From: Pythium myriotylum
Lineage: Eukaryota; Oomycota; Peronosporomycetes; Pythiales; Pythiaceae
Length of the DNA stretch: 64,000 nt
Direction of reading: 5' to 3'
Assembly: GCA_023091665.1 (NCBI GenBank)
Contig: JALJCQ010000001.1
Coordinates: forward strand, 1,798,001-1,862,000
A model generated the notes under the pieces. That model had not been told where the DNA came from. It was given only the letters and a program-made list of their open reading frames with translations, and made no database searches. A program made the translations under genes and the position numbers. The number at the start of each line of letters is the position of its first letter. Position 1 is the first letter of the stretch. Of this stretch, positions 62,210 to 64,000 are shown piece by piece.

Positions 62210-64000
62210 TTATGACGGTTCGTGACATCGTTGCAATTCACAGCTGAGACTTAGCTGTGCTTCAAGCTCCATCACACGCATCTTCAGTCGACCGATCTCT
62301 GTAGCAGCCGACTTTGCATTCGACTCGAGTTGGTGCTCCAGGACCTGGAGACGAACTCCCACTAGTTTCGATTCTGAGTTGGCAAGAGAGGGTCCCAGTT
62401 CGGCTATCTCTGCTGAGTTAGTCCACTTTTTCATGGGTGATGGTTGGTTTGTGACTGCACTCTCCAGCTGTCCTATGACTCTCTCTTGTACCCTGATCGT
62501 GCGCTACAACCGAAGTGAGAGGAACCTAGTTTTGAACCAGTCCACCCACTACCATACCTGCAACTCTGCAGTTTTTGTTTTGTCTTTGTGCAGTCTCTGC
62601 ATCAACGCTGCCTGGACAACGTGAGCTTTTTCGAGGTCGGAGTACTTGCGCTTCCCAACCACCATTAGATCGCTTCGTGTGGACATTTTCCAGAGGTTAT
62701 ATTTCTCACCTCGAGTTGATCAGCAACAACCAACGCCCTCTTTGCGTTCTCCAGTTCCGCCAAAGTCGATTGATACTTCTGGTCCAGCTCTTTGTACTTG
62801 AAGATAAGCATGTTCAAACGCTTGGTGCTTTGTGAATCAAGTCTTAGTCCGGTCACATTGTCTGATGCAGCCAGAATTTCGCGAGTTTGTGCTTGATTGC
62901 GTTCCTTTACTTCGTCCAGCTGAGCACGCAAATGCGAAATAACCTCTTCTCGTTCCTGAACATCTCCCTGTCGACAAAGCCAATCCATTACTCGCTATCC
63001 TTGTTTCGCAGGCACTTCAGACTGACCCGGACAGTCGCAAGCTCCATAATGCATGCTTCCAACTTTCTTCTGTTGGTTTCACTTTCAGCCTGAAGCTGAA
63101 TGTAAAACAGTGTGCGATTAGATACGTGAATCAATCAGGCACACACGAACGAGATGCAGATCGTTTGCCTTTTGTATCAGTGTTTGTTTTGCCATCACTT
63201 CTTGCTGCAACAACCGGATGTGTTGGTTCGAAAGACTCTCATTTACTTGTCGATCAACTTGAGTTGACGAATGATCATTTGGCCGTTGTGCACGACTGAG
63301 TTCATCAGTAGAGCTTGATACAGCCAAGTACGTAGCCAGCACACCGCTCAGTCCTCCTTCGTCGCAAAACGATGACACAGGGTAACGATTCAGACCACGA
63401 CATATTGCTCCTGTCCACTTGAGCGACTGTAACTCAGCCCGTCTCCTATACCGACGATTCGTTGTGACCACCCTTCTGCTTGCAGTGTCCGATTGGAACA
63501 GAGTCCACGAGTGAGCGTCCCACCTTCTAATTGTTGTGTTTAGTCGAAACGCTTCCCTTGCTTGGTGATCAACGCTTTCGAGTGTGAGTCCGAACGGGAT
63601 GGGGTGACCGTCTTGAGGAATCTTGAGTAAGTCGATTAGTCCCGATCCAATCAAGCAGCTCGACGGCTCGCTTTCATCATTGTGGGACTGAAAATTGAAG
63701 ACATAGATGAGTAAAGATTCCTTGAGTGAACACGACTCACTGGGAGAAGTCTCGTGTCCGCGTGTAAACACCATTGGGAACTCTAGTCGCAATGTGGCTT
63801 CAATTCTGTCTGTTCTCCACCTTATAGGGGAGATCCATGTACTCTGATCTGATAAAGGGGCCGGTATTGCATCGAGGGGTCGGAACAACTCTCTTAGGCA
63901 AGTGGGACTTTGCAGTGGAGCGGTGGACAGCACAACAACAGCTCCAAATGACTGATCAATGAAATCCAGTTTGGTCTCCTCGACGTCATGGACAACAACC
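62210..64000 (-). CDS. Coiled-coil protein, 5' end beyond the window
   Basis: Exons from the edge inward: over 64000-63151, 63095-63027, 62967-62710, 62650-62558 and 62503-62210; all phases agree and introns are about 53-59 nt. The visible N-terminal part (VVVHDVEETKLDFIDQSFGA, then LLIYVFNFQS, SCLIGSGLIDLLKI) is beta-rich and resembles a C2-like domain, but I cannot name it. From about 63250 the protein is a long coiled coil: LSNQHIRLLQQEVMAKQTLI, AESETNRRKLEACIMEL, EREEVISHLRAQLDEVKERN, YQSTLAELENAKRAL, RLHKDKTKTAELQ and ATEIGRLKMRVMELEAQLSL. A C2-like region plus coiled coil suggests a cytoskeletal or centriolar protein (for example CEP120-like), but this is speculative. Confidence 0.65.

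Overview
The window looks like an oomycete nuclear genome, most likely Phytophthora or a close relative among the Peronosporales. Three things suggest this. Host genes carry short spliceosomal introns of about 47-75 nt with GTRNGT donors. Neighbouring genes lie 30-130 bp apart. The mobile elements are of types common in oomycetes: Copia, Gypsy, MULE, Merlin and TA-target TIR elements. The species call is inference; no rRNA or tRNA gene was seen.

The window splits sharply near 32.5 kb. The left half (1-32.5 kb) is nested and mostly broken mobile DNA. In order it holds: a small zinc-finger remnant; copy A of an unrecognised dispersed protein family (1.6-2.6 kb, minus); a decayed Copia element (4.1-6.85 kb) joined in frame to a decayed Gypsy element (6.85-11.1 kb); an LTR-like repeat split by a 2.0-kb TIR element carrying a SET-domain methyltransferase-like gene (12.1-14.1 kb); copy B of the unrecognised family, split by a complete Merlin transposon (15.7-17.1 kb) whose transposase has two introns; a frameshifted 2-oxoglutarate-oxygenase-like gene (17.6-18.3 kb); a young Copia retrotransposon with an intact 1481-codon gag-pol and an extra upstream ORF (18.5-24.9 kb); a second Copia fragment; a MULE transposase pseudogene; a second decayed Gypsy; and a 1.08-kb MULE deletion derivative (30.7-31.8 kb) sitting in a second copy of the same LTR-like repeat. 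Several insertions could be dated relative to one another because the other repeat copy shows the empty site.

The right half (32.5-64 kb) is compact host sequence with intact genes in alternating convergent and divergent order: SDHAF3, an RGS-RGS-DENN protein, Timeless, a PDZ protein, a CLC chloride channel, a choline-dehydrogenase-like GMC oxidoreductase, calnexin, proteasome beta-4, a ZCCHC10-like protein, a MATE transporter, a CBS-domain protein, mitochondrial tyrosyl-tRNA synthetase, a p24 cargo receptor, a small membrane protein, CAF-1 p60, a sphingomyelin-synthase-like enzyme, a membrane-anchored GNAT acetyltransferase, COX19, and a coiled-coil protein that runs off the right edge. I assigned splice sites by consensus and reading phase; every multi-exon model given here closes in frame.

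Functionally the right half is housekeeping: mitochondrial assembly (SDHAF3, COX19, TyrRS), replication and chromatin (Timeless, CAF-1 p60), ER and secretion (calnexin, p24, DENN) and membrane transport (CLC, MATE). No operon-like pathway grouping is apparent.
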